This document shows positions 46,655 through 59,060 of a stretch of DNA of 64,000 nt, in pieces. The stretch's first letter is position 1. Each line of letters opens with the position of its first letter. Origin of the DNA: Aphrophora alni (lineage: Eukaryota > Arthropoda > Insecta > Hemiptera > Aphrophoridae). The position numbers and the translations under genes are program-made. The stretch covers positions 12,618,098 to 12,682,097 of the forward strand of contig OY740772.1 of NCBI GenBank assembly GCA_963513935.1, in the 5' to 3' direction. The notes under the pieces are model-generated. The model worked only from the letters and a program-made list of their open reading frames with translations. It was not told the DNA's origin and searched no databases.

Positions 46655-49600
46655 CTGAAAATAAAGGTAAACGATTTTACATGCTTCAATTACAAAATAA
46701 TGTTATAATTTTTGTATCTATAAAATTGGTTTAATGAAAAACAAAAATTCCAACCAAAGAATATTTAAATAACTTATCAAAGACCATTCTGTCCATCTCG
46801 CCAGAACAACATACTCTCTTATTTTGTGTTGTAGAAAACATGTTCTGATATCAGTGGACACAGATTAAATTATAAAAAATTAACTGTTATGAGACATTAC
46901 AGGACCTGTAGGTAAAAGTATCCTTGACAAAACATTTCTTGACATTTTAAAATCGTTCTAATTGCAATCTACAAACCAATTTTAACTGTTTAATGAACTC
47001 CTCTGATCCATAAAACCAAGTCTACATTCCAAATTTTAGTAAATCGGAACTAAATTCAACCTTTGAATGTTTACTAGCTCTTGTATATACAGAGTGTCCA
47101 GTAATTAGTGTGCTAAATTTTGAACATCAAAGCAAAAAAAAGTTCTTATGAAGTCCAAAAATACTTTGTTTTCTGTATATATTATGTGTTTTGTTATGTT
47201 TTTTCAAAAAACAATTCCAGAACATATTGAGATATCAAATCATATTTAGAGAATATTTTATACTATTAGTTTGCTGTTTCACAAAATCTTTAATTTTTCA
47301 CTTAGCATTTCAAACGACGTTCATTAAAAATGTTTGATGGCAAATATCTCAAAAATCATTGCTTTACAAAAAAATTATAAAACAAAATATTCAATCTTTT
47401 TAATGCTGAACAAGATGGCATATTTGTTTTTATTGTAAGTCGAATGATAATAAAGCTGACGGTAAAAAACTAAAATAATGTACTAAAACACAAGAGCTTT
47501 TCTTGAGCATTCAGTACAAAACAGTCAATTTATTAACTACTTCAAAAGTTGACAAGTGATCAGAAAAGGCTCTTGTATGTTCTAGTAAATTACCAACAAT
47601 TTTTTGTTTAGGTTTTTTTTGCGATATCTCTGCTATCCTACAATAAAACTAGAAATATCATCTTGTTCAGCATTGAAAGAACTATATTTTTTGTAATCAG
47701 CAGTTTTCGATTTGATATCAAAAAATTTTAATGAAGGTCATTTTGAAACAGTTAAGTGAAAAATTTTAAGATTTTGTTATGCACTTAGTATACTGCAAAA
47801 AACTAATAGTACAAAACATAACGCAAAAATTTGGTATTGATATCTCAATCCATTCTGGAGTTAGTTCTTGTTTTTGAAAAAAGACAGATAGATGGAACAC
47901 AAAGTAATTTTGGACATGACTTTATAGAAACTCTTTTTTATTTTGAAGTTTAAAATCACTTTCTAAAGTTTTATATCCTACTTTTTGGACACCCTATATA
48001 CTGTATCCCACAAATGGTCCCAAATTACTCCCACAAGTAAGGTTGTTCGTGATCTCATTTGACAAGGTATTTTCTTTATTATAAATTCATTAAAGTATAT
48101 TAACTCCAAATATTTTAACATGTACTTACTTTTATATTATCCCTCATATTGTACCTAAATATAAGATTACTTGATGCTTTGGTTGCTCTAGTCCTCTTGA
48201 CAGGTTCACAATGGCTTCCTCTACAGTGTTTGCAGCAAGAGCGACATTTTTTGTTTGGTCTGTAAGAGAAAAAAATTACACAATGATACTGCATTCTATT
48301 TAGTAATAAGACAAGTGTAATTCAAAAATTACTGGTCAGGCCATTTTGACTCAAGTTAGACCAAAAATAGTAACATCACGTTTTACATCCCCGAAATATT
48401 AGAAAATTAAACCATACAGTTGAACGTAAAGAAAGCCATTTTTAATTTTAAAGGTTACGAATTGAAAATGTTATAATTTTGAATTATTTTTATTGCCACT
48501 GAAATTGCAGAATTGTTATATGAAAAATTCATAGCTTCTATTTAAGCCTATGCAAAGTAGTTAATTTTATAATAAAAAAGAGTCAAAAATTTAGCTTTAT
48601 AGCGCAGACATTACAAAAATGAAAAAAAAAATCATGAAAAATACTTTTAGCAATTCAAAGTTTTTCATAGTATTCTGAATAAAAATGTACACAATTATGA
48701 CCAGATTCAGAAGCTACTCACTATTGGGCTCAGTAAGGACGAAAATATACCATTATAAGCAGGTGTAGCAACAATAAATAAAAACCCAGACACCTTAAAA
48801 AATTCAAAATTACAACACATTTAAGAGTACCATAAGATGACTTTGTAGTCCACCTCCTTCTCTTCAGTGGAGGAGTTCATAAACCAAAATTACTCATATT
48901 TCTGAGTCTAAATATAGACATGAATATGTTAAGATTTGATTTGTGATAATAATTTTAATGTTGTTTATTCTTTTTTAACTTAATTGTTTTCTGATTTTGT
49001 CTTCATCTTTGACGACACAACAAAATGTTGTTCTAAATATATAAACATACAAATTTTTGTTAATGTTTCAATTTTCTATTAAACCTATAGAAAATAGTAG
49101 TGAACACCTAGAATTTTTTATCTTAAAACAAAAACTTGTTTCAAATATGTTGTCATACTCACATAAACAATTTTAATACTTTATGACCTACCGAATTGGT
49201 TTCGGAGTGTTGTCCGTATTAATTTGATGAAAGTTCCTCATGTGTTTGTGGTAGTCCTTTTCATCAATATAAATGCAGGAACAAGCATCACATCTCAGGC
49301 AGTCTTCCATTTTAATTTTAGTCAAACCAATTTGTTTCTTAACTGTGGGCATACACAATAAAAATATATAATATATTATTTGAACATTGTATACAATAAC
49401 CAGATATTACAATACAGACAATAATAACAATGGAACTTTAAATTGATGTTTTTGGTAATATCTACTAAAAATGTACAGTAATTGGCTTGAAATCCTTTAA
49501 TATTCCTATGAATGGCTTCACCATAATAAAACAATTTTATTAAACAATTGTATGTTTTGCCCAATGGTGGTACCAAGAGTTTTGAGGTTTTTCTACCAAA

Positions 49601-52600
49601 CATTTTTTAAATAAACATAGTAGTCGACTAAGGAAACAAAAGCAATACATTAAACATTATTATTCCATAAGAAACACTTCATAATTTTGACTCGATCAGA
49701 TCACCCGTTCTTGAGATAGTGTGAGACAAATGTTACAGACCAGCAGACATCATTGTTTAAATTGATCTAATATGTTCCTAGGGGCTCAAAATGTCGAAAT
49801 CACCAAATTGAAAATTTAGTTCCATTACTAACTTTCCTTACTTCGTAATTTAAAAGTAAAAATTAAATCGTTAAATACAATATCTCCAAATTTTTAAACA
49901 AATCTGTATTACCAATTACCTGAATACTACTCCAATTTTACTCAAGAGGAGTATATAGGGAGAGTTACTATTTGTTAAATATGATTTTTTTTTAATCATT
50001 CAAAAAAGCAACAACTACTTGAAACTAGTTTTGATAGTTCCTCATTTGTGCCCTAGAAAGCATATATAGTTCATTTTGTGCAACTAAGTGATCTGCATAA
50101 TATCAACAGAAATTTGCAACTTATCCCTAACAGAATCAGCTACATGTCGAGTATGCCATTTATTAATGTTGTTACAGAACCTAGGCTTATTTGTTATTTT
50201 TTGTAAATGCTATGATGTCCAGTGCAATTTATTAGATCAAGTCATCACAATTCCGTACAATAATAAAAAATATTTTTAAAATTTGTAGTGTATTTTGTTT
50301 GAAGAAAAGGTCAAAAAGCTTGAAGAGAGTTATAAGAATGGCTATCAACATTGTAACTCGGTCAATGGCATACATTTCATGAAAATCATTTCTTACAATG
50401 ACAATCTTTCTAATTTAATTTGGTTTGGTGGAGAATGCAGGTAGTCAAGTCATGTCAGATTCGAACTTAATAGTCCTCAAGAAATACAAAGGACATGTGT
50501 TTTCATGGAAATTGGTATAAATACAAATTTTCATAATTTGGGCTCCATAACGCATAGGCCTACATATAAAATTAGGTTATATTTAACGAAGTTGTATTGT
50601 AATTTGTGTGACTTCATAACTCAATTTCAAATCTGAACTAGCCTTGAGATTGTGACATCATAATCAAATAGACTTTAAAAAATCTACAAAATAATTATGA
50701 ATTCAATCCAAATTTGGAATTCTATCCAATCAGACATTTCCTCAACAGATACAGTATTAATTCTGTAAAGACTAGGAAACATAAATTGATTTCGAATTTA
50801 AAAGATAAACATTAGGCACTAACATATATATATATATATATAACCTATACTTTATGAAGTTTGCCTACTTATTTTCACCTTCTGTAAAATACTGTCAGAC
50901 ACACAAAGGTTGACTAATAGACTAATTGTGATAAAAATTATTTTGGAACAAACTATTTGAAAAAATAATAAAATACTTTTCTAATTTTGTTACTTGGAGC
51001 AGCATCTACTGGATAAGAAATTCTACATATTTCAATATCTTTTCAATTTATCAAAATTAATCTATAAGTTATTTTGAACATGATTGGGAAAAAATAAATC
51101 TGTACTAAAAGTTATCGGCAAAAATTAGGTTAAAGGTCTGGTTATTGTAAGGTGCTACTATCTCGTGTTCGTTTTGCGAACAATATGGCACATTAAACAT
51201 TTTCATCTATGCCAACTAAAACTGTGGTTATATGTTCCATCTAAGAAGATATTAGTAAACCGAGATCAAGATTTATAACAAAAAATGTATTTTTTTAAAC
51301 CAAGTTGGTTAATTTGTCACGTCTTGTTGGTTAAAACAGTCTGTGAGAATTAGTCTGTGTATTTCTTCATGAAATTTGACCAAAAGTAAATTTAATTGTT
51401 TAAAAATATAACATAATATGGAACTCCATTAGTTTAATCACTCTAAATACAATGAAGCGAAGAAATCCATGATCAAGTAATCGCACATTTCCCTCCATTT
51501 ACTAGTTACAAATTTTGATTGCCGTATTGCCGCCCATTCTCTGTTTCAGTTCTGAATTGTGAGATTTTGTGTTTGCTTTTATATTTGTGTTCCTTTAGTG
51601 GTTATTATTTGTAATTTTTTGATAAACAACTTGACGCTAAAGTTTCACTTATTATTGTGTATTGGTAAGTTAGTTTAAAACATTTATTTGCAATAACAAA
51701 TTTTAGCTATTAAGACTTTAATATAATTATAAAAATCACAAGAATATGATAGTCTACAGCCATAAGCTAATGTAAAGCTTTTCAGTTTCTAGCTTCTTGT
51801 TAGTATTAAAATGTAAGATAATTTTAGAATAGAAAATATCATTGTATATGGTAATGATACAAAAATTTTATTGTAGTTTATAAAATACTAATAGGCAGGT
51901 CTACAGGCTTCAGGGTTCAATTATTTAGAAATATTTAATTTTCAGATGCCCAACAAGTACTCTGCTACTCTGCTAATAATTTTACTAGCCTATGTACTGC
52001 TTAACCTAATTAGGCCTATTTGGTAACCTAAATCTAATTTAGCCAAACAAGATCTGAAACCTATGAACACATGTTTTTAAGTATAGAATGTGATGAAACA
52101 TGACTTGTCTATAGCCTTAATTGTAAAATTCCTCTAATTAGTATCATTTACATTAGTATTATGGAGTCTCCATGCAGTAGTAAGTCGTTAGTCATTCCAT
52201 TCTATTAATGACTCCCTAAATATGATATCTAAAAACCAAATGCATTATAAGGCCTATTAAATTATAATATACAAGTACAATATTTCATACATTTTGTATA
52301 GGACTATTGTATTAATATAATTTTATTTTCAATTTAGGCCTTGGCCTATTGTAAATTTAATACACAGGATTTTTATTAGTAATTGTAGATAAAGTGTTTG
52401 TGGGGAGGGGGTAGGCAATTTGTTTATTATAACAGAGCCTAAGTTTGCCCAAGTATTTTTATACTATAAAAGCCAATATTTTGTACTATGAAAAACTTAA
52501 GACTATAATATGTAGGCCTATTGCAATAAAAAACATGTAAACATGAGTAGGGCCTTAAGAACCAAATAAGAACAAATCAGTCTAAATTTTGATGTTTTAC

Positions 52601-55600
52601 AGTTTTAAAATAACCTTTAAAAATATATAATCATATTTGTTGTTCTTTTATCAATCTGAGCTGAATGCCGATGATAGTATATAATAAAGAAGTTTATATA
52701 ACAATCACAACTAATGCCTGACTAATGTTTTAGGGCGATAATCCCTCTTGAGGTACATGGAAAATTAATCTTTATGGTTTTGGTGTCTATCTTTTATACA
52801 CAAATAATTAACATTCCATGCATAAGTATTAGTAATTCCCAATTTAGATTTGGTTATGTAGCCTATACCTATCCAATAGTCAATTTATTTAAAAAGGTTT
52901 TAAGTTAACATATCAATGATTTTCGTTCAAAATTTACTCCTTTTTCTTTTTACAATGTAAAATTCCTTATGTAAAAAATAAAGATAAATATTCGTTAGTC
53001 ACAATGTGGCTAACAATTAATTGCTTATGAAATAATTTAATTCTACTCCTATAAATTTCTTTTCCCTAGTCTTTTTCAAAACTTAGTTTTCATTATGTAA
53101 CTAGTAAGTAATGATCTGTGTATCAGGCGTCTTCAGAAAGATTTACTGTTAAGCTAAAAATAAAGACATTAAAAGAAAGGTTATACCTTAAACCACATAA
53201 TTTCCCCCCGTATTAGACATTTGATGTAGTATGAAACCAATTTCTGAATCATAGAATATTACCAAAAATAAAGATATCTAATGTTACACAGCTTTTTTAA
53301 GATCATCATGTTGTTGACAAGTGAAAGTCACATAGTCCTAGGTCTATTTATTTATTAATTATAATTGTCTTCAGAACAGAACAGCTTGTATAAGACATGT
53401 CATTATAAATTACAATTATTAAAAATGAGTACAATATCAAAAGTATTAAAATCTAACAACTATACATTTTTTAATAGCACAAAAATTAATTTAAAGATAT
53501 TTAACACAACAAAAAGAAACTCAAAAGTATTACAAATCATTACTATACAAATACAAATTTTACAAGAATTTAACACTAAGACTTACTACTTACAAACTTC
53601 AGCACATGTCCACACCCAAATAGAAGAAAATTTCCATCTGGGAACTCGGGAATACTTTTGGCCGATAAACTCCTCCACCGAGTAAAATGATCCAGACAAC
53701 AAAAGTTGTCTGGCTTTTTTAAATATGTTGTAATTTTTAATATTTTTCAAAGTTTCTGGTAATTTATTTATTAGTGCTACACCAGCTTGTGATGGTAAAT
53801 TTGTGTACTTACTGAGCCTATGTTGGCCTAGGTAACTTCTGAATTGGGTACCATATTCATCTACATCCCTTATTCAATGTAGTCTGACACTTGTATTTAA
53901 TGTACAATATTACTTCAAAAATATACATACTTAGGAAGTGTCAATACTCCTAGCTCCCGAAAAGCATTACTACATGATCCAAAGTTATTTTTGACTAATA
54001 ATCTATGACAAAGCATGCCTCGTTTTTTGTTTTGAATTCCACGACACAATTTCTAATTCTTGCAATAAAAGTCAGCATTTATTGTTGTATTCTATGACAA
54101 AAAATCAACAAGCAGAACTCCTTTATTGTCCTAAAAAATGATAAACATGATCTTGTAAGTAAAAATTTGTTTCTTGAATTCCTACTTTTTGGTGTTCCTA
54201 TGGATGGTTGTTATAATTAATTAAGACATAATATGAAACATTTATGTTTAATTACCATGTTGAGACTATTGCTAAGTCACTTGTTTTTGTGCTTCACAGT
54301 AAGAATTAATGGCAACCATGATGACCATAACTTTTGATAATTTAAACAATGTGACACAATTTCACACAGAACTGTTCTTGAAATTTGTGAAAATTCAGAA
54401 GAAAGTGATGAAATCATAAACTGTCTCAAAGTTTTTTTTTTTTTTTATGAGCTGTATCAAATCATTAATTAATTATATACAGTTTATTAACAAATTTTGG
54501 ATAAATTGTTTGCAGAGATATCACGTGGTTTCAAATAAGAGAAAAATGTGTTTTAAAAAATAATGATTATAAGCTTTAATAAAAAAACATTCATGAGTTG
54601 ATTTTATTAGATTTGATGTTTAGAGAATAAGTAATTAGTAAAAAGAAATTTGGTAATATAAAAATATTGTAAATTTTGAGTTTATTGCATTTTTATAATA
54701 TGAAAGTTTTTTATTTTGAATTAGGTTGCAACCACAAAATTAATTATAAATCAAGTATGGATGAATTATAATTTTATGATGTTATAAAAAATATGAAGAT
54801 TTTTTTTTTTTTTTTTTTTTTTTAGGAAATATTTTAATTTGTGTACAATCTATAATATTTTTTTCAATAATTAAATGTACATTTCTGAAATTGGATTCTG
54901 TATTTTTATTTGAAATTCTCCAGAGTACACTATAAAAGAACTTACGACCCAATTAGAAATTGTCTATGCTCTCTTTAAGAGTATTTATTTTATATATATA
55001 TATATATATTTTTTTTTGTTTTTGTAATAAATATTACAAAATGGTGCCCAACTTCATTTAAATATTACAATTAATTAGCTCAACAACAATTAAATATAAA
55101 ACATTATTTATCTGTTCCCATGAAAACTAATTATTTGATTTAACAAAAACAGCTGATTTATCAGCCCTAAAGCTGAATGAAAGTAAAACCAATGGTTTCT
55201 TATGGATACTTCCCATCATAGGGGGGAAGTGACATATATCAGATCTCTGTGTAGAATGCAGGAAAGGTTACTTTTATTGTTAGCTGGAGAGATCATCATA
55301 GTACTTACCCAATTCTATCATGCAATGTAATACAAGTAAATCTTTTAAATAAAATCTCCCACAGTTGGTCTCTTGGGCCTTGTGAAATAGGCTATTAAAT
55401 TATGTTGATACATCGAGGGGTCTTGCCCAGTATATGAAGAATAAGGAGTATAGAGTAAATGTGTTTAACAGTTGTTACAATCTTCTGAAACTTGTAATTG
55501 TAAATATTACTACTTTTTGAGATGGGGTAGAAGACCTTAACCGTATATGTGTATATGTTAACTAGTCTTCACTCACTTCGGTCTGTCCTGGTATACTTTG

Positions 55601-58600
55601 AAGATCTATGTATAGAGTATTCATAGAAAGCCTCGATACTTTCTACTCGTATCGGTGATTCGGCCCTGCTGGATTTTCTAACTACATAAATACCACATTT
55701 TCATTGGAGGTCAATATTACATTTTTAACAATAATTTTACTATTAGTTATCAAATTAAAATCTGTAAATTTGTATCTAATTTAGTGTGTTGTAAGTTGAA
55801 TAACACACGAAATATTATACTCGTTTGGGTCTTTATATCAACAGAGGAAACTATAAGAAATTATATTTTTTTATAACAGCTCTATATCAGATTTTTTCAG
55901 ATATCTCACTAATCGGAATTTTTGTGACAAACTGGACTATATTTTATTCGTGTACTTAGGGCCTACATTCTTAACTTCCTAAAGAAGTTTGGGGCTAGAG
56001 ACAGGGATTCCCCAGTTGAGTAGATTGAGCAGATTAAAAGACACAATAGATTTCTCGAGATCACAGTATAATTCGGCCCCTCCACATTTCACAACAATAT
56101 AGGAGTTACATTTTATCAAAAATATAAGAACCTATTTTGAAAAAAATCAAAATTTTGTTTTTGGTCTTATAGCACTTACCGGTACCAACCCCAAATTTTG
56201 AGTTAACAAAAAAATATAAAAAAACTTTCAAAGACACGGGTAAAATATGCCGACTTAAATTTAATTAAAATTAGTCCACTCATTTGGGCTTTAGAACACT
56301 GCGCAATTACAGAGACATCATTCCCAAAACAGATATTCCAGCAAAAACTTGACAGAAGTTTTTTGACATCACATAATTTTCTTTATTCTACATATAGGTA
56401 AGAAAGTAAAATGAGTATAGGCCTACCAAATCTAGACTTATTATATCATCCAGTTTTTGAGTTATAAATATACAGTTGTTGTAAAGAAAAATTACATACA
56501 GAACAACAAACGGGAAGACAATGTTTTCCAACATGTATTTAGGAACTTTTTTACTTCTTGTTATTTTAAGTAATTACTCCAATATTATATCGTTCATTTC
56601 GGGGACACCCTGTATGAAAGTGTAATGACTTATCAGACACTCGATTGAATTAGATACTAAAAAAAACGAAGATTTTATTCAGATTATAAATATGATGTGA
56701 TACATTTTCAATATGTTTTTTCTCTCATCTCACTCAACCTCTCACATAAGAAGAAATCAGTCCATTCAACTGCACATAAATTTTCATTTAATACATACAT
56801 ACCTGATCTTACTAAGTTAGTTTTCTCTTTCTTAGCGGGTTTCGACAGAGTTTTCTTATTTGCGCTTGTTGAACATGTACTGTTTTGAGGCTCATCTTTA
56901 CGGTCTTCCAATGTAATCTCTGGAATCTCACTTTGAGTATTCGGCTTAGGAGGGTCACTCAATGCATGGATTTGCATATGCAATTGCAGAATTTGATGAT
57001 GACCAAATGATTTCGGACACTTTGAGCATTGTAATATTTCTGAAATTCGTAAGTTTAATTTAAATTTAACAGTATAATATGTAGGGTAATTCATTGTAAG
57101 CGTACAATATTTCAGTGATGGGTTAAGGCCACTAAAATAAATATAAAAAATTGCATATAGGCCTTTGTCTGAAATCGCTTCTTTTTCAAACCGTCATTCT
57201 ATTCCCAAACAAATCGACTGGTTTTATTCATATTTGATATTTTAATCACATCTCAAAGCATTATGTTTAATTTTTAAATTTTTTATAGGCCTAATTCAAA
57301 ATATGGGTAATTACCGTAAGATTGAAATTCCAATTCTCAAAATATGCTCCAATGTTTTGATAAAATTTTGCAAAAATTTAGAATCTAAATACCCAAACAA
57401 AACATTTTGTGTGCTATCTCCCCAAAATTGCTAGTTCGGATGTTATCAGTTAAAAAGCAAAAATAAAACACTTAAAAAATGGTTTTGAAATATTCGCTTA
57501 AATGCAAAAAATTATAAGCGAAACTACATACAAGTTAGAGAAAATTACAAGTCTTGGGGAAACCAAAACCATCCTAGCAGTAGTCAGGGTTCATTTCGAT
57601 ACTTTCAAAATTACGCTGGAATCATAATAAGCTCATTTTTGCTTTTTAACAAACATCTAAACCGATATTTGAAGCGACATATTGAAAGATACATTATGTT
57701 TAACTACATTTTTACATAATTTGATCTAAATTATTGGAGCTAATTTTGAAAAATATATATATGGAATCTTGGATTTTAGTTTTATAGCAGGTATTTATAA
57801 ATTTTGAGTTATTCGCAACATGAGAAAAAAACCTTGATATAGGTCAAAATATACCCTTATGCTAAATTTTATTAAAAAATGTTGTACTCGTTTGGACAGT
57901 AAGCCACACACGAGACATTAAAAAAATCACTAATTTGTTGTTGGATGAAAATAGGAGGGCAATACAGAGCTATATATCCTAGGTGCCAATTGTAGCTTTT
58001 AGGAATTACTTGCTAGGGAGGAGTTTTTAATGCTCTTTACAATGGTTTGTAAACTTTAAAAGTAAAATCGTCCACTTTTATTTTTAAAACACTAATAAAA
58101 ATTAAAATTGGACTCATATTTCACAGGGTTTATTCTGGTCATTACATGAGGTCCGCCTAATTTGTGTAATTTTGAATGCCTACAAGATGGTTTTATTAAT
58201 TTTTATTTTGAGAAAAGGCTAAAAATTGCCACAAAACTACCCTCCCAAAACACCCCTCTTAGAAAAAGTTATATAAACTGAAAAGGAAGCTAAAATTAAG
58301 GTACCCTAACAACATCAGTAGTGTACCAAATTTGAATTAGTATCTCAATCCATTTTAAAAATTAGCATATTAAAAATTTTAATTTTCAACTTTTGATGGC
58401 TGTAGCTTCTCTATGGTGTATTTTGATCAAATAAAATTTGGATAAATCAATTTATTTTAAGCGCGTGAATCTTTTCTTTCCAGGAAGCCCATTGTAGATA
58501 CAAACTTTGTTTACCTTTTTTTTCCGTATGAAGTTCTTGAACATGTTTCAATTGTTCGTCTTTACTAAAAAATCTTTTATTACAAATTTCACAATCGTAA

Positions 58601-58656
58601 CCAATATTGAAACGTTTAAACAGTAAAGATTTATGAAAATCATCCAAAACTACCAT
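46463..58656 (-). CDS. Three-finger C2H2 zinc-finger protein, complete five-exon gene (283 aa)
   Basis: Joined exons 58656-58515, 57039-56803, 49342-49192, 48259-48130 and 46654-46463 give 852 bases, 283 codons plus TAA. Junction phases (1, 1, 2, 0) agree at every border and all introns are GT-AG. C2H2 finger 1 has Cys22, Cys25, His38, His43; finger 2 Cys52, Cys55, His68, His72; finger 3 Cys144, Cys147, His160, His165. A Cys-rich basic patch at 182-194 (KCRSCCKHCRGSHCEPVKR) follows. The C-terminal 60 residues are acidic with psi-K-x-E sumoylation-type motifs VKLE (Lys250) and IKTE (Lys275); IKME (Lys137) is a third. The fingers are widely spaced, not a tandem array, so binding of a long DNA site is unlikely; a nuclear regulator or cofactor is a reasonable inference. 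Start: ATG at 58656; the frame upstream reaches a stop with only GTG in between. I do not recognise an orthologue. Confidence 0.85.
46655..48129 (-). other. Zinc-finger gene intron 4
   Basis: 1.5 kb, mostly occupied by the long inverted-repeat element at 47089-47996. Confidence 0.75.
47089..47996. mobile_element. Long-inverted-repeat MITE ending in gagtgtcc/gggtgtcc
   Basis: The left end cagagtgtcc and right end ggacaccct face each other, and the two halves are inverted repeats over about 400 bp each with moderate divergence. Matched blocks include tccaaaa-tactttgt, ttgagatatcaa, tactattagttt, acaaaatctt, tttttcactta, cgttcattaaaa/ccttcattaaaa and aatgctgaacaagatg. The whole element would form one giant hairpin. 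TA-rich sequence flanks both ends. No ORF. It lies inside intron 4 of the zinc-finger gene. Confidence 0.75.
48130..48259 (-). CDS. Zinc-finger gene exon 4: Cys-rich patch
   Basis: Acceptor ttctcttacag, donor ataaaa|gtaagtac. With the two bases carried from exon 3 it encodes Arg, then PNKKCRSCCKHCRGSHCEPV, KRTRATKASSNLIFRYNMRD and NIK. Five Cys and two His in 13 residues suggest a metal-binding or redox-sensitive knuckle, but the spacing fits no C2H2 finger I know. The basic stretch KRTRATK could be a nuclear localisation signal. Confidence 0.85.
48260..49191 (-). other. Zinc-finger gene intron 3
   Basis: 0.9 kb with a non-LTR tail fragment at 48715-48900; otherwise AT-rich. Confidence 0.75.
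48715..48900 (+). pseudogene. Non-LTR retrotransposon tail fragment
   Basis: Aligns at DNA level with the better-preserved remnant at 53640-54090 in opposite orientation: ggctcagtaaggacgaaaat versus ggctcagtaagtacacaaat, caggtgtagcaac versus ctggtgtagcact, and ctcttcagtggaggagttca versus tactcggtggaggagtttat. Translation gives AGVATINKNPDTLKN and SVEEFINQN with intervening stops. Confidence 0.65.
49192..49342 (-). CDS. Zinc-finger gene exon 3: third C2H2 finger
   Basis: Acceptor tgcccacag, donor ttcg|gtaggt. The two leading bases complete a Val with the G from exon 2. Finger: CDACSCIYIDEKDYHKHMRN then FH, a C-x2-C-x12-H-x4-H match, with an extra Cys on each side. IKME upstream is a sumoylation-type motif. 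Confidence 0.87.
53640..54090 (-). pseudogene. Non-LTR retrotransposon RT C-terminal remnant
   Basis: Minus strand pieces: NKKRGMLCHRLLVKNNFGSC, SNAFRELGVLTLPKYVYF, stops, then HRLSKYTNLPSQAGVALINK, LPETLKNIKNYNIFKKAR and QLLLSGSFYSVEEFIG. The order 'F.ELG.LTLP..YIFE' then 'H.......P...G...YNKLP..IK.....FK......L....FYS..EF' is the widely seen C-terminal end of a group of insect RT elements. Several frameshifts and stops. A second copy is at 48715. Confidence 0.75.
54800..54825. repeat. Poly-T run (26 bp)
   Basis: Uninterrupted T tract; possibly the reverse-strand poly(A) tail of a retroposed copy, not provable here. Confidence 0.9.
56195..56345. repeat. Dispersed repeat 'C', copy 2
   Basis: Blocks ccaaattttgagttaacaaa, tttgggctttagaacac and acagagacatcattccc parallel those at 46180-46320. 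About 250 bp further on lies a ggggacaccctgta end (56600-56614), as in the gggtgtcc MITEs. Confidence 0.5.
56803..57039 (-). CDS. Zinc-finger gene exon 2: second C2H2 finger and linker
   Basis: Acceptor ttacgaatttcag, donor gatcag|gtatgt. Finger: LQCSKCPKSFGHHQILQLHM then QIH, a textbook C-x2-C-x12-H-x3-H with the Phe and Leu core residues. A Pro/Ser/Thr/Lys-rich linker follows (PPKPNTQSEIPEITLEDRKD, then a Lys-rich KPAKKEKTN), probably disordered and possibly nuclear-targeting. Confidence 0.88.
57040..58514 (-). other. Zinc-finger gene intron 1
   Basis: 1.5 kb, AT-rich, with a partial dispersed-repeat 'C' copy at about 57785-57930. Confidence 0.75.
58515..58656 (-). CDS. Zinc-finger gene exon 1: start and first C2H2 finger
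   Basis: Starts at ATG 58654-58656 (MVVLDDFHKSLLFKRFNIGY). The finger reads DCEICNKRFFSKDEQLKHVQ then ELH, C-x2-C-x12-H-x4-H. Donor aaaaaaaag|gtaaac, phase 1. In-frame sequence extends 11 codons further upstream to a GTG, but a eukaryotic start there is not expected. Confidence 0.85.
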
Positions 58657-59060
58657 CTTGACAGAGTTGTTTACATCACAATAGTGCACTTCTATCAGTT
58701 AGAACTAAGCAAGTATTGATCCATTCCCCTTCCAAACTATTACCCTACTTTTAAAATAGTAATATTTCACTGTACACAAAACACACTATTCAATTAAAAA
58801 TACACTATTTAAAAAAAAACTCGTTCTTTACTTAGTTATTTACTTGTGTGTTATTAAAGTACACTCCTTGTTTAACACACAAAGGCGAAGATCTGAACAG
58901 AAATACTATTTTTAGTTCCACCCCAGCTGAGATAGTGTTACCCACGGCCGGCTCCCCTTCCAAAAATAATCATAACAGATGTGTGCAGTCTGCAAGTACG
59001 CGAGCTAGCCTCGCCCCCAAGGGTGTCATTCTTGTTGCAGTTTTATCATAGGCCAAGCTG
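58657..59060 (-). promoter_or_regulatory. Probable 5' UTR and promoter region of the zinc-finger gene
   Basis: Directly upstream of exon 1. Bases 58915-59045 are clearly richer in G and C and in CpG than the surroundings (acggccggctcccc, gtacgcgagctagcctcgcc), a common trait of promoter-proximal DNA in an AT-rich genome. No TATA box or initiator can be assigned with confidence. Confidence 0.35.

Larger units (their letters stand above)
49343..56802 (-). other. Zinc-finger gene intron 2 (7.5 kb)
   Basis: Contains non-LTR debris at 53640-54090, a poly-T run at 54800-54825 and a dispersed-repeat copy at 56195. The rest (49,350-53,630 and 54,830-56,190) is AT-rich with nothing I can name. Confidence 0.7.

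Noticed and set aside
48153..48259. Alternative frame of exon 4 reading NTVEEAIVNLSRGLEQPKHQ with an internal donor caa|gtaatc
   Set aside because: It can join exon 5 in frame but not exon 3, and its donor is weaker than gtaagt at 48129; the Cys-rich frame fits both neighbours.
51480..51664. Possible non-coding first exon with a tattg|gtaagtt donor
   Set aside because: No coding partner, initiator or downstream exon on the + strand was found.
53365..53685. 106-codon plus-strand frame
   Set aside because: Asn/Thr/Ile-rich AT-type translation partly antisense to a non-LTR relic; no motif or splice support.
58657..58689. Upstream extension of the zinc-finger ORF to 58689
   Set aside because: The first codon there is GTG; the first ATG in frame is at 58656.
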